Source: JANYJJ01 sp038241115
GTDB taxonomy: Bacteria > Pseudomonadota > Gammaproteobacteria > Burkholderiales > Burkholderiaceae_C
Length of the DNA: 26,224 nucleotides
Reading direction: 5' to 3'
Assembly: GCA_038241115.1 (NCBI GenBank)
Contig: JBBRGA010000032.1
Coordinates: 1 to 26,224 of the forward strand
Shown here: positions 14,489 through 24,300 of the stretch, piece after piece
Layout: each line of letters opens with the position of its first letter
How positions within the stretch are numbered: the stretch's first letter is position 1
Position numbers and translations under genes: made by a program
The notes under the pieces: model-generated
Told to the model about the DNA's origin: nothing
Database searches by the model: none
What the model saw: the letters and a program-made list of their open reading frames with translations, nothing else

Positions 14489-15343
14489 ATGAAATTCCAA
14501 GGCACTCAAAATTACGTTGCCACCGACGACCTGATGCTCGCCGTCAACGCTGCAGCCATGCTGAAGCGGCCGCTGCTCATCAAGGGTGAGCCCGGAACCG
14601 GCAAAACCATGCTGGCCGAAGAAGTGGCGCAGGCGCTCGACATGCCGCTGATGCAGTGGCACATCAAAAGCACGACCAAGGCGCAGCAGGGCTTGTACGA
14701 GTACGACGCGGTGAGCCGCTTGCGCGACAGCCAAATAGCAGGGGCTGAGAACTCCGAAAAAGTCAAAGACGTCCAAAACTACATTCTGAAAGGCGTGCTG
14801 TGGCAAGCCTTTACAGCGCCCAAGCCGGTCGTTCTGTTGATCGATGAAATTGACAAGGCAGACATCGAATTCCCGAACGACTTGCTGCGCGAGATCGACC
14901 GCATGGAGTTTTATGTGTACGAGACGCGCGAGTTGATCCGTGCCGTTCACAGGCCGCTGGTTTTCATCACCTCCAACAACGAAAAAGAACTGCCTGATGC
15001 GTTTTTGCGTCGCTGCTTTTTTCACTACATCAAGTTTCCTGATGCCGACACGATGAAAGCCATCGTCGACGTGCACTTCCCCACCCTGAAAAAAGACTTG
15101 CTCGGCGCCGCCCTGAAGAGTTTTTACGACGTGCGCAACCTGCCCGGCCTGAAGAAAAAGCCGTCCACCAGCGAGTTGCTCGATTGGCTGAAATTGCTGG
15201 TGGCCGAAGACATTTCAGCCGATGTATTGCAAAGCAAAGACGACAAAGTGGTGGTGCCACCGCTGCTCGGCGCGCTGCTGAAAAACGAGCAAGACGTTTC
15301 GCTGTTCGAGAAGCTGGTGTTCATGCAGAAGCACAACCGCTGA
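14489..15343 (+). CDS. MoxR-family AAA+ ATPase
   Basis: AAA+ chaperone-like ATPase that in known systems works with a VWA-domain partner to mature or activate other proteins. The Walker A GEPGTGKT is at residues 33-40, Walker B LLIDEID at 116-122, followed by a sensor-1 Asn in FITSNNEKELPDAFLRRC with the arginine-finger region. The 284-residue length is typical. ATG at 14489 was chosen because the homologous part (FQGTQNYVATDDL) starts there; the open frame upstream runs antisense to the cytochrome gene. Its VWA partner is four genes downstream at 18305. The stop codon begins an 11-base tandem array that runs to the next start codon. Confidence 0.95.
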   Translation: MKFQGTQNYVATDDLMLAVNAAAMLKRPLLIKGEPGTGKTMLAEEVAQALDMPLMQWHIKSTTKAQQGLYEYDAVSRLRDSQIAGAENSEKVKDVQNYILKGVLWQAFTAPKPVVLLIDEIDKADIEFPNDLLREIDRMEFYVYETRELIRAVHRPLVFITSNNEKELPDAFLRRCFFHYIKFPDADTMKAIVDVHFPTLKKDLLGAALKSFYDVRNLPGLKKKPSTSELLDWLKLLVAEDISADVLQSKDDKVVVPPLLGALLKNEQDVSLFEKLVFMQKHNR

Positions 15344-15382
15344 ACACAGGCTGAACAACAACTGAACAGCGGCTGAAGGCAA
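15339..15382 (+). repeat. 11-bp tandem repeat (four units) between moxR and the next gene
   Basis: GCTGAACACAG, GCTGAACAACA, ACTGAACAGCG and GCTGAAGGCAA follow each other without gaps and end exactly before the ATG at 15383. Each unit carries TGA (15341, 15352, 15363, 15374), so all three frames are stopped. The last unit supplies the GAAGG ribosome-binding site. Confidence 0.8.
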
Positions 15383-15616
15383 ATGGACAAAAGCACGTCC
15401 ACCGCGCTGGGTTCAGGCTTGGCTGATGCCGCTGGTTTCTTGCTGGGCACGTCGGCGGGCGCATTGCTCGCCAAGTTGCTGGGGTTCGACTTTTTGAACC
15501 AAGCTGGTTACGGCACCAACGTGCTCATTGGCATCGCGATGGTCGGACTCGGCGGTGGCTTGGGCGTGAAGTTGGCAAGAACTTGGTACGCCAAACATAC
15601 GGCGAAAAGCAAATGA
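15383..15616 (+). CDS. small glycine-rich membrane protein, function unknown
   Basis: 77 residues with two hydrophobic glycine-rich segments (about 9-32 and 43-62) and a basic C-terminus (KLARTWYAKHTAKSK), so probably an inner-membrane protein with two passes. The family is not recognised. The start is supported by GAAGG just upstream, and its stop overlaps the next gene's start by 4 bases (ATGA), which argues that it is translated. Its place between moxR and the acetyltransferase suggests a role in the same unit, perhaps membrane anchoring, but this is inference. Confidence 0.75.
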   Translation: MDKSTSTALGSGLADAAGFLLGTSAGALLAKLLGFDFLNQAGYGTNVLIGIAMVGLGGGLGVKLARTWYAKHTAKSK

Positions 15617-16221
15617 CATTCTGTCCACCCGTCACCCTCAAAGGCCAACACGCCAGTCTTGAACCCCTGGCGGTTTGGCATGCATCCGAATTGAGCGACG
15701 CGGCCTGCGACGGTGAACTGCATCAGCTTTGGTACACGCCCATTCCCACGCCCGACGGCATGCCCGCAGAAATTCAACGCCGCCTGGGCTTGCAGGCGGC
15801 AGGCTCGATGCTGCCGTTCACGGTGCGCAATGCGGCGGGCAAGGCAGTGGGCATGACGACCTTCATGAACATAGACCGCATCAACCAGCGTCTTGAAATC
15901 GGCAGCACCTGGACAGCGACCAGCGCGCAGCGCGGGCCGCTGAACACGCAGTGCAAGCTGCTTTTGCTGACGCACGCGTTCGAAACTCTGGAATGCATCG
16001 CCGTTGAATTTCGCACGCACTTTTTCAACCTTCAAAGTCGCAAAGCCATAGAGCGTTTGGGTGCCAAATCGGACGGCGTGCTGCGCAACCATTCGCGCTC
16101 GCCCAATGGCACGCTGCGCGACACGGCGGTCTACAGCATCATTCAAAGCGAGTGGCCCACCGTCAAAGCGCACCTGGAATGGCAGCTGGCCAAACCACGA
16201 CAGAACCCATCAAATTCCTGA
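15613..16221 (+). CDS. GNAT-family N-acetyltransferase (RimJ/RimL-like)
   Basis: Transfers an acetyl group from acetyl-CoA to an amine, often a protein N-terminus or a small molecule; the substrate is not predictable here. The 202-residue protein has the RimJ/RimL layout: a first strand with LKGQHASLEPL, the central LEIGSTW strand, and the terminal NLQSRKAIERLGAKSDGVLRNH block, which is the typical C-terminal helix-strand of this subgroup. ATG at 15613 overlaps the previous stop by 4 bases, so translation is probably coupled. The S9 peptidase starts 11 bases after its stop. Confidence 0.88.
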   Translation: MTFCPPVTLKGQHASLEPLAVWHASELSDAACDGELHQLWYTPIPTPDGMPAEIQRRLGLQAAGSMLPFTVRNAAGKAVGMTTFMNIDRINQRLEIGSTWTATSAQRGPLNTQCKLLLLTHAFETLECIAVEFRTHFFNLQSRKAIERLGAKSDGVLRNHSRSPNGTLRDTAVYSIIQSEWPTVKAHLEWQLAKPRQNPSNS

Positions 16222-16232
16222 GACTTGTCCGC

Positions 16233-18293
16233 ATGACCAAGAAGAAAAAACTCATCACCGTGGAAGACCTCTGGGCCATGCAGAGAGTGGGCGGTTTGTC
16301 GGTGTCGCCCGACGGCGCGCAGGCGGTGTGCTCGGTGTCGAGCTATTCGATGGAAGACAACAACAGCAGCACCAGCCTGTGGCTGCTGAACACTTTCGCA
16401 GGCGAGGCGCGCCGCCTGACCAGCGCCGGTGACAAAGACGGCCAGCCGGCGTGGTCACCCCAAGGCGACCGCATTGCTTTCGTGGCCAAGCGCGAACAGC
16501 AAGGCAAAAAAGATGAGACGCCGCAGCTTTATGTGATGGCCCCAGACGGCGGCGAAGCGCAGCGCATCAGCCACTTTGCCTGCGGCATCGAGGCTTTCAA
16601 ATGGTTCCCCGACGGCAAACGCATCGCGTTTATTTCGTGGGTTTGGCCCGGTGAAAAAGGCAGCAAAGCACAAGCCAAGCGCCACAAAGAATTCAAAGAC
16701 CGCAAAGAGACGGGCTACGTCACCAGCGAAGCCCAATACCGTTTTTGGGACCACAACCTGCCGATGGGTCGGGTGCCGCACTTGCATATGCTGGACGTGG
16801 CCACTGGCCGGGTGCGCGACCTGTTTGAAGGCACGGCCTTCGAGCTGCCCCGCACCGATGCCGACGCCAGTGCGTTCGACATTTCGCCTGACGGCAAGCG
16901 CATCGTCTTCGCGTTTGATGCAGCCGCTGAGAAACGTTTGGACAACTGCAAAGCCTTGGTTGAAATCGAGGTGCGCACCGGCAAAACGCTGGGTAGCGTC
17001 GTGGATGCGGCCTGGGACTTCGATGCGCCGCGTTACGGCCCGAACGGCCAGCAAGTGGCTTTCATTGCCAGCCACGTGGGCTTGAAACACACCATGCCTG
17101 GGCAACTTTCGGTGTTCGACGTGGCCGAAAAAGGCGCTTGGTCGGTTGTCAGCGCCGATTGGGATCACAGCCTGAATGCGCCGCTGCGCTGGGCGGACGA
17201 CGGCGCAGCCGTGCTGTTCACAGCGGAAGACCAAGGCCGCTGCAACGTCTACCGGTTCGAGCTGAGCACGCGCAGCGCCACCCTGGTGGTGCAAGGCGGA
17301 TGGGTGCAAAGCTTCGACGCCGCAGCTGGCGTGGTGGTCAGCGCCGCCGACGCCATGAACCATCCGACCCAAGTTCATGCATTGCGTCTGGACGGGCCAG
17401 CCCCAAGCGCAGATGGAACAGCGCTGCGAATCGAAAAATTCAACGACGCTGTTACGGCGAATTTCAAATTCGGCAGCACCCAGGACGTGCGGCTGAAGGG
17501 TGCGAACGGCGACCTGATTCAGATGTGGGTGGTCTATCCACCCGGCTTCGATGCGAGGAAAAAATACCCGGTGATGAGCAATATTCACGGCGGCCCACAC
17601 GCTGCAGCAGGCGACACCTTTCACTACCGCTGGAACAACCAGGTTTTTGCGGCACAGGGCTACATCGTGGCGGGCGTGAACTATCACGGCTCCAGTGGTT
17701 TTGGCCACGCCTTCCTTGACAGCATCACCCACCGCTGGGGCGAGCTGGAATTGCAAGACGTTGAAGCCGGCACCGAATGGCTGCTGAGCCAGCCGTGGGT
17801 CGATAAAAAACGCATCTTCGCCACGGGTGGCAGCTACGGCGGCTATATGGTGGCGTGGATGAACGGTCATGTGCCGGCGGGCCGCTACCAAGCCTATGTG
17901 TGCCACGCTGGATGTTTTGACTGGCAGGCCATGTTTGCGGACGACGCCTACACCTGGCACGCCAAAGAACTCGGCGCTTGGTACTGGGAAGACGCCGCAA
18001 AAGTCAATTCGCAAAGCCCGAGCAGCTTCGTGGCCGCCATGCAAACGCCCACATTGGTCATCCACGGTGCGCTCGACTATCGCGTGCCCGACGGCCAAGG
18101 TCTGGCCTACTACAACACGCTCAAAGCGAAAGGTGTGGATTCACGCTTGCTGTGGTTTCCAGATGAAAACCACTGGATCTTGAAGCCGCGCAATTCCAAG
18201 CTTTGGTACGGCGAGTTTTTTGACTGGCTGAAAGCGCACGACCCGCAAGCCGTGGTGGGCAAGGCCGCGCGGAAATCAGCCAAGAAAACCTGA
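16233..18293 (+). CDS. S9 family prolyl-oligopeptidase-type peptidase (acylaminoacyl-peptidase-like)
   Basis: Serine peptidase with an N-terminal beta-propeller (residues about 10-420, including TolB-like SPDGKRI repeats) and a C-terminal alpha/beta hydrolase catalytic domain. The active-site motif is GGSYGG with Ser534; Asp615 (GALDYRVPDG) and His647 (DENHW) complete the triad. The 686-residue length is normal for the family. There is no signal peptide, so it is probably cytosolic. These enzymes act on short peptides or N-acylated peptides. Having an acetyltransferase directly upstream suggests a link to N-acetylated peptides, which is speculative. The start at 16233 has a weak ribosome-binding site. 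The VWA gene follows after 11 bases. Confidence 0.95.
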   Translation: MTKKKKLITVEDLWAMQRVGGLSVSPDGAQAVCSVSSYSMEDNNSSTSLWLLNTFAGEARRLTSAGDKDGQPAWSPQGDRIAFVAKREQQGKKDETPQLYVMAPDGGEAQRISHFACGIEAFKWFPDGKRIAFISWVWPGEKGSKAQAKRHKEFKDRKETGYVTSEAQYRFWDHNLPMGRVPHLHMLDVATGRVRDLFEGTAFELPRTDADASAFDISPDGKRIVFAFDAAAEKRLDNCKALVEIEVRTGKTLGSVVDAAWDFDAPRYGPNGQQVAFIASHVGLKHTMPGQLSVFDVAEKGAWSVVSADWDHSLNAPLRWADDGAAVLFTAEDQGRCNVYRFELSTRSATLVVQGGWVQSFDAAAGVVVSAADAMNHPTQVHALRLDGPAPSADGTALRIEKFNDAVTANFKFGSTQDVRLKGANGDLIQMWVVYPPGFDARKKYPVMSNIHGGPHAAAGDTFHYRWNNQVFAAQGYIVAGVNYHGSSGFGHAFLDSITHRWGELELQDVEAGTEWLLSQPWVDKKRIFATGGSYGGYMVAWMNGHVPAGRYQAYVCHAGCFDWQAMFADDAYTWHAKELGAWYWEDAAKVNSQSPSSFVAAMQTPTLVIHGALDYRVPDGQGLAYYNTLKAKGVDSRLLWFPDENHWILKPRNSKLWYGEFFDWLKAHDPQAVVGKAARKSAKKT

Positions 18294-18304
18294 AGGCAAT
18301 CCCC

Positions 18305-19477
18305 ATGCTGATCAACTTTTTCTATACCTTGCGCGCCGCCAAGCTCAAGGTTTCGGTGAAGGAATACCTCACGCTGCTGGAGGCCATTCAAGCCGGGGTG
18401 ATTGAAAATTCGGTGGACGACTTCTACTACCTGGCGCGCACTTCGCTGGTCAAAGACGAGGCCAATTTCGACAAGTTCGACCGCGCCTTCGCAGCCTACT
18501 TCAAGGGCGTCGAACTGCTCACCGATTTCACCCAAGACATCCCGCTCGACTGGCTTCAAAAGAAGTTCGAACTCGAGCTGAGCGCCGAAGAAAAAGCGGC
18601 CATCGAAAAAATGGGCTGGGACGAGTTGATGGAAACGCTGAAGAAGCGTTTTGAAGAACAAAAAGAACGCCACGAAGGCGGCAACAAAATGATAGGCACC
18701 GGCGGCACCAGTCCGTTTGGCGCTTATGGCTACAACCCGCAGGGCATACGGGTGGGGCAGGACAAAAGCCGCAACAAGAGCGCTGTCAAGGTGTGGGATC
18801 AGCGTCAGTACAAAGACTACGACGACAACCTCGAGCTCGGCACGCGGAACATCAAGGTGGCATTGCGCCGCCTGCGCAAATTTGCCCGCGAAGGCTCGGT
18901 TGAAGAGCTCGACTTGGACGACACCATACGCAGCACCGCCGCCAACGCCGGCTGGCTCGACATCAAGATGGTGCCCGAGCGCCACAACAAAGTGAAAGTG
19001 CTGTTGCTCATGGACGTGGGCGGCACCATGGACGAACACATCCACCGCGTTGAAGAAATTTTCAGCGCCGCCAAATCAGAGTTCAAGCACCTCGAATTCT
19101 TTTACTTCCACAACTGCGTCTACGACTTCATGTGGAAGAACAACCGCCGCCGCTACAGCGAAAAATTCAGCACCTGGGACATCATTCGCAAATACAACAA
19201 GGACTACAAACTCATCTTTGTCGGCGACGCGACCATGAGCCCCTACGAGATTCTTCAGCCTGGCGGCAGCGTGGAATACAACAACGAAGAAGCCGGTGCC
19301 GAGTGGTTGGCACGCCTGACCAATGCCTTCCCCAAGTTCGCCTGGATCAACCCCGAGCCGCAAGGCGTGTGGGGCTACCGCCAAAGCATTGCGGTGGTGC
19401 AGCAGCTGATGAGCCAGCGCATGTTCCCTCTTACTTTGCCGGGCCTTGAAGGGGCCATGCGTCTGCTAAGCAAATGA
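18305..19477 (+). CDS. CoxE-like VWA domain protein, MoxR partner
   Basis: The 390-residue protein has a charged helical N-terminal half and a von Willebrand factor A domain in the C-terminal half. The metal-site motif reads LLLMDVGGTM with Asp237, that is DxGxT rather than the classical DxSxS; a later GDATMSPYE supplies the third metal-site acidic residue. VWA proteins of this type act with MoxR ATPases, and the MoxR gene lies four genes upstream in the same run. The start has GAAGG 8 bases upstream. The stop overlaps the tamA start (ATGA), tying it directly to the outer-membrane assembly genes. Confidence 0.9.
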   Translation: MLINFFYTLRAAKLKVSVKEYLTLLEAIQAGVIENSVDDFYYLARTSLVKDEANFDKFDRAFAAYFKGVELLTDFTQDIPLDWLQKKFELELSAEEKAAIEKMGWDELMETLKKRFEEQKERHEGGNKMIGTGGTSPFGAYGYNPQGIRVGQDKSRNKSAVKVWDQRQYKDYDDNLELGTRNIKVALRRLRKFAREGSVEELDLDDTIRSTAANAGWLDIKMVPERHNKVKVLLLMDVGGTMDEHIHRVEEIFSAAKSEFKHLEFFYFHNCVYDFMWKNNRRRYSEKFSTWDIIRKYNKDYKLIFVGDATMSPYEILQPGGSVEYNNEEAGAEWLARLTNAFPKFAWINPEPQGVWGYRQSIAVVQQLMSQRMFPLTLPGLEGAMRLLSK

Positions 19478-21381
19478 CCCCTGCAAGCACGCTTTGGCGT
19501 GCACTGGCCGTGTGGGTTTTGGCTGGTGGAGTCACAGGCTGCGCGACGCTGACAAATTGGCTGCCGCAAAGCGTGCCGGGTTCGACTCGCGGGTCAGTCA
19601 CCACCAGCGCAGCCCTTTCAAGTGCTTACCGTCTTGAAGTGAACGCGCCGCCCGAGCTGCGCACCCTGTTGATCACCTACCTCGACATCTCGCGCTTTCA
19701 AAGTGCGCCTGAAGCCGAGAGCATCACCGCTTCAGAGCTTGACCGCCTCGTGGCAGCGGCACCGGCGCAAGCCAGAGCGCTGCTCGAGACCGAGGGCTAT
19801 TTCAATGCAGAAGTGAAGGTCGAAAAGTTGACGGCTGGCACCACTTCAACACTTGCATTGCCCGTGCCTCTGCCTCTACTGCAGGTGAACGTCACCCCAG
19901 GCCGGCGTGTGCAAATCGGCGGCGTGACATTCGGCTTCGAAGGCCCGCTTCAAACATCGGCTTCGCGGCTTGATGCCGATGCCAAGGCGCTCACCGAAAG
20001 AGCCCGCGACTTGTGGGCGTTGCCAGCGGGGCAAGCATTCAGGCAAAGCGCGTGGACGTCGGCCAAAAGCGCGTCCATCGCGCTGCTGCGCGCCGAAGGC
20101 TATCCGAGCGCCACTTGGAGCAGTACGAACGCGCGCATAGATCTGGCCAAAGACGCGGCCGCGCCAACCGCGCAGCTTGAGCTGGTGGCCGAAAGCGGCC
20201 CTTTGTTCCGCCTGGGCGAGTTGCGCATTGAAGGCTTGCAGCGCTTCGATGCACAGTCGGTGCAGCGCCTGTCGACCTTCTTCCCAGGCGAGCCTTATAC
20301 CGAAAAGCGCCTGCTGGATTTTCAAGAGCGCCTTCAAAAATCGGGCCTGTTTGAAGGCGCTTCGGTTGAGCTGGACACCGACCCGGCGACCGCTGCCAAC
20401 GCACCGGTGGTGGTGCGCCTGCGCGAACTGAATTTGCAGCAAGCCACCATTGGCGTGGGCTTCAGCGCCAACACCGGCCCGCGCGCGACGCTCGAGCACA
20501 TCCACCGGCGCGTGTTCGGCACACGCTGGATTGCCAGAAACAAGTTCGAGCTGGGCCCCGACATTCAATCGTGGTCGGGCGAATTCACCTCGCACCCGCT
20601 GGAAGGTCGCTACCGCAATCTGTTGTCTGGCAGCGCCGAGCGACTGCGCTCCACCGAAGAGCTGCGCACCTCATGGAGCGCACGCGCCGGCCGCACCCAG
20701 GACACGCCGCGCATCGAGCGTTTGTACTTCGCCGAGTTTCAAACCTCGAAGCTGGACAACCCTTTGGGCCGCACGCAAAGCAGCGCGCTGTCGGCCAACT
20801 ACCACTGGGTTTGGCGCGATGTGGACAACGTGCTTTTACCCACACGCGGCTTGACGGCGAACCTGCAGGCGGCTTTGGGCCGCTCGTTCAGCGCCTCAGC
20901 CGGCAATGCTGCGCCATCGGGCCCCTTCGGTCGCGCATACGCGCGCGTCACTTGGTATCAACCACTGGGCAATGCGTGGTATGCCACTCTGCGAGGTGAG
21001 GCGGGACACGTTCAAGCTGCCGAGGGCGTGGTGTTGCCCGACACCTTGCTGTTTCGTGCCGGCGGCGATGAATCGGTGCGCGGCTATGGGTTTCGCGCGC
21101 TGGGGCCCAAGGTCAACAACGTGGTGTTCAGCGGCAAGATGCTGCTCACTGGCAGCGCCGAGATTGCCCGCCCCATTTCACCCAAATACCCCGCTTTTTG
21201 GTGGGCCGCTTTCGTCGATGCGGGCGACGCGGCCAACCGTTGGACTGACCTGAACCTGGCCATGGGTTACGGCGTGGGATTGCGCTGGCGCAGCCCTGTC
21301 GGGCCGCTTCGGCTGGACCTGGCTTACGGCGAGCAAGTGCGCGCGGTGCGTTTGCACTTGAGCGTAGGCATTGCGTTTTGA
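19474..21381 (+). CDS. tamA: TamA, Omp85-family outer membrane translocation protein
   Basis: Outer-membrane subunit of the TAM complex that helps insert outer-membrane proteins and has been linked to lipid transport. N-terminal POTRA repeats (residues about 50-330) precede a 16-strand barrel domain, which ends in the aromatic residue Phe typical of such barrels (LHLSVGIAF). The conserved RAGGDESVRGY motif of Omp85 barrels is present in the second half. The 635-residue length is normal. The N-terminus carries a possible lipobox VTGC at residues 20-23 instead of a plain signal peptide. It overlaps the VWA gene by 4 bases and tamB follows 12 bases later. Confidence 0.94.
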   Translation: MTPASTLWRALAVWVLAGGVTGCATLTNWLPQSVPGSTRGSVTTSAALSSAYRLEVNAPPELRTLLITYLDISRFQSAPEAESITASELDRLVAAAPAQARALLETEGYFNAEVKVEKLTAGTTSTLALPVPLPLLQVNVTPGRRVQIGGVTFGFEGPLQTSASRLDADAKALTERARDLWALPAGQAFRQSAWTSAKSASIALLRAEGYPSATWSSTNARIDLAKDAAAPTAQLELVAESGPLFRLGELRIEGLQRFDAQSVQRLSTFFPGEPYTEKRLLDFQERLQKSGLFEGASVELDTDPATAANAPVVVRLRELNLQQATIGVGFSANTGPRATLEHIHRRVFGTRWIARNKFELGPDIQSWSGEFTSHPLEGRYRNLLSGSAERLRSTEELRTSWSARAGRTQDTPRIERLYFAEFQTSKLDNPLGRTQSSALSANYHWVWRDVDNVLLPTRGLTANLQAALGRSFSASAGNAAPSGPFGRAYARVTWYQPLGNAWYATLRGEAGHVQAAEGVVLPDTLLFRAGGDESVRGYGFRALGPKVNNVVFSGKMLLTGSAEIARPISPKYPAFWWAAFVDAGDAANRWTDLNLAMGYGVGLRWRSPVGPLRLDLAYGEQVRAVRLHLSVGIAF

Positions 21382-21393
21382 CGAGCCTGCCTG

Positions 21394-24300
21394 ATGGCCA
21401 CTGAAGCCAACGACACACCAATGAGCGACGTGATCGATCCGGCCGCGCCCAAGCGTCAGGGCGTGCGCTACTTGCTGATTGCCTTGGCCATGATGGCGCT
21501 GCTGGTAACTGTCGCAATCGGCGTCGCAGTAGGAACCGCTTGGTGGGCCGCACGCAGCGCGTCGGGCTCGGCCTGGTTGCTGTCGCACATTCCGAATCTG
21601 AAGGTCAGTGGAATCCAAGGCGCTTTGCTGGGCGACTTTGAAGCTCAATCAGTGAGCTACCAGTTTTCAGCCGCAGACGCAGGCGCAGGTGCCGGTAGGC
21701 CCGCCGGTCGCATCGACATCGGCGCGCTGTCCTGGAAGGGTTTGAAGCTGGAGCTGGACACCTCGCAGACCCCTTCGATCAGGCTGATCGTCACCAGACT
21801 GCAAGCCGCGCGCGTCGACGTTTTTACCGCGCCCGATCCCGCCGCGCCGCCTCTCAAAGCGCCCACCGACCTGCGTTTGGTGATCTTGAACCAGGCCGTT
21901 GAAGTGGACATCGCTGGCCTGCAGATTGCGCGGCTTCAATTCAGCGCGCTGCCCGACAAACCGCTGATCGACGTGCAAGCGCAATTGCATTTGGGCGCCG
22001 ACAACGGCCAGCGGCACCGCGTCAACAGCCTCAGCTTTGAGTGGGATCGCCTGCGCGCGCAGGCCACTGGAAACATCGGCACGCAAGGCAATTTGCCGCT
22101 GCAAGCGGAACTGAAACTCACGCAAAATAATCCGGCTTCGGGTGCGGACGCGCTGCCCTGGACCGCCGCATTGGCGCTGTCAGGACCGCTCGCAGAAATC
22201 AATGCGCAGGCAACAGTTCAGGCAGGCTCAGCGACCAAGCCGCAGTCGCTCGACGCCCTTGCCACGCTTCGCCCCTTTGCCGCGTGGCCTTTGGCCGATT
22301 TGCAAGCCAGCACCAAGGCATTGGATGTGTCGGCCTTCTCAAGCGCCCTTCCCTTCACCGCCTTGACCGGAAAGGCGCGGGCCACCAGCAGCGGCATGGA
22401 CCAACCCGCCGCCATCCAACTGCAGATCAGCAACGACGCGGCGGGCCGCTGGAATGACGGCAAGCTGCCCGTGCGCGACGCTCAATTTGAAGTGCGCGCG
22501 CAAATCAACAACCCGGGCGCGCTGGACATCCAAAACCTGCTGGCCACTTTGGGCACCGACAAGCAAACCGCAGGCACTGTGAGCGGCAGCGGTCGCTACA
22601 CACCGCAGCGCTGGCAATTCGACGCCAAGCTTGCCGACCTTCAACCCGCGCTGCTCGACAGCCGTGCCGCGCCGCTTCAATTAAGCGGCCCGGTGAGCGT
22701 GCTTGGCCGCGATTTCAACGCTCCCGGCAACGCGGCCGTGGATGTCAAAGCCGCGTTGACGGGGCGAATGCTGCAAGGTGGCCCAGCGCCGCGTCAATCG
22801 CGCTTTGCACCAATTGCACCGGCGATGGGAGCCACGGCAAAAGCCGCCAACCTCAGCGTGGACCTGACCGCCAGCCGCACCCAACCCGGCGCGCAGCGCA
22901 TCGAGCTGCGTCAATTTCAAGCCGCCATGGGCGGTGCCAAAGCCAGCATCAGCGGCCTGATGGAGCGGCCCGACAGCGGCGCTGCGTGGTCGGTCAAAGG
23001 CAACGGCAGCCTGCTTGACTTTGACCCGCTGCCTTGGTGGTCGGGCCCGGAAAATTCGCCTTGGCGACAAGGCCCGCACCGCTTGAATGCAGAGACTCAA
23101 TTTGACGTGAAGCTGCCGCCTGCGCTGTTTGATGCCGCGCTGTCAGGCGCAAATAGCGTGGCGGCCTTGCAAGGCCAGGTCAACCTCGTTGTCGCGCGCA
23201 GTTTGTTGGCCGGCGTGCCGCTGCAAGGCCAAATCAATTTGCGAACTGAATCCAACGGCGCACTGAAAACCGAGATCAAGTTGGACGCGGCAGGCAACAC
23301 CCTGAACGCGTCGGGCAGCCTGGCAGCCGTGTGGGACCACAGCAAAAACAAGGCCGCGGCCGATGTGTGGATGCTCGCCTTGGCAGCCCCCAACTTGCAG
23401 CCTCTCGCGCCGCTTTGGCGCTTGACGCAAACCGCAAAAGCAGCTTTCTTCGGCGGTGACGTCAACGCCACCTCATCCTTCAGCGGCAGCATCAACGCCA
23501 CCGCGAGCGTCAACGGTCGCTGGCCCGTTGTCACCACGCAAGGCCAGCTGGATGCCACGGCTTTGCGCGTGGGCAATTTCAGCGCCAAGCAAGCCACCGC
23601 AAGGTGGCAGGCGGGCAGTAGCGCGGATGCGCCGGTGGAGTCAGACGGCCAGCTGATCGACGCCGCCATCAACGGCGCGGTGTTGGAAAGCCTGCAATGG
23701 CAAGTCAAGGGCAAGGCCAGCGCACACACCGCCGAGCTGCGCATGGCCGCCAAAGCACTGCCACCGGCCTGGACCGATGCCTTGGTCAGCGCACAACCCA
23801 CTGACGCCAGCGCTGCTGTGGCACGCACCCCAGGAAACACAGGCACCCGAGTTGTGGTCAATTTGCAAGGCGGTCTGTTTGCTGCCGCTGACAACGCGGG
23901 CGAATACCCGGCCGCCGGTTGGCGCGGCACGCTGTTGAATGCGCAGGTGTTGTCGACCCAAAGCAGCTCGCCCCTGCTGAGCACACGCGACGTCGGTGCA
24001 GAAGTGCAGTGGCGCGGCGGCCCCTTGCGCGTCAACGTGCAGCCGGGACAAGTCGAGGTGCTGGGTGCCAAACTGCACTGGAGTCGCGTCAAGTGGCAGG
24101 CTGAATCAGCAAACGCCAGCGGCTCCAAAACAGCCGCCCTGCTGGAAGCCGAAGCCAGTTTGGACGCCTTCGCGATCGCACCGCTGCTGGCGCGTCTGCA
24201 ACCCGACTTTGGTTGGGGCGGCGACCTCAAGGTCACAGGCCGACTGAAGCTGATGAGCGCGCCCACTTTCAGCGCCGATGTGGTGGTCGAGCGAGCCAGC

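Noticed and set aside
16455..18098. 547-codon minus-strand frame opposite the S9 peptidase
   Set aside because: Long but with antisense-type composition; the plus strand carries a complete catalytic triad and propeller repeats.
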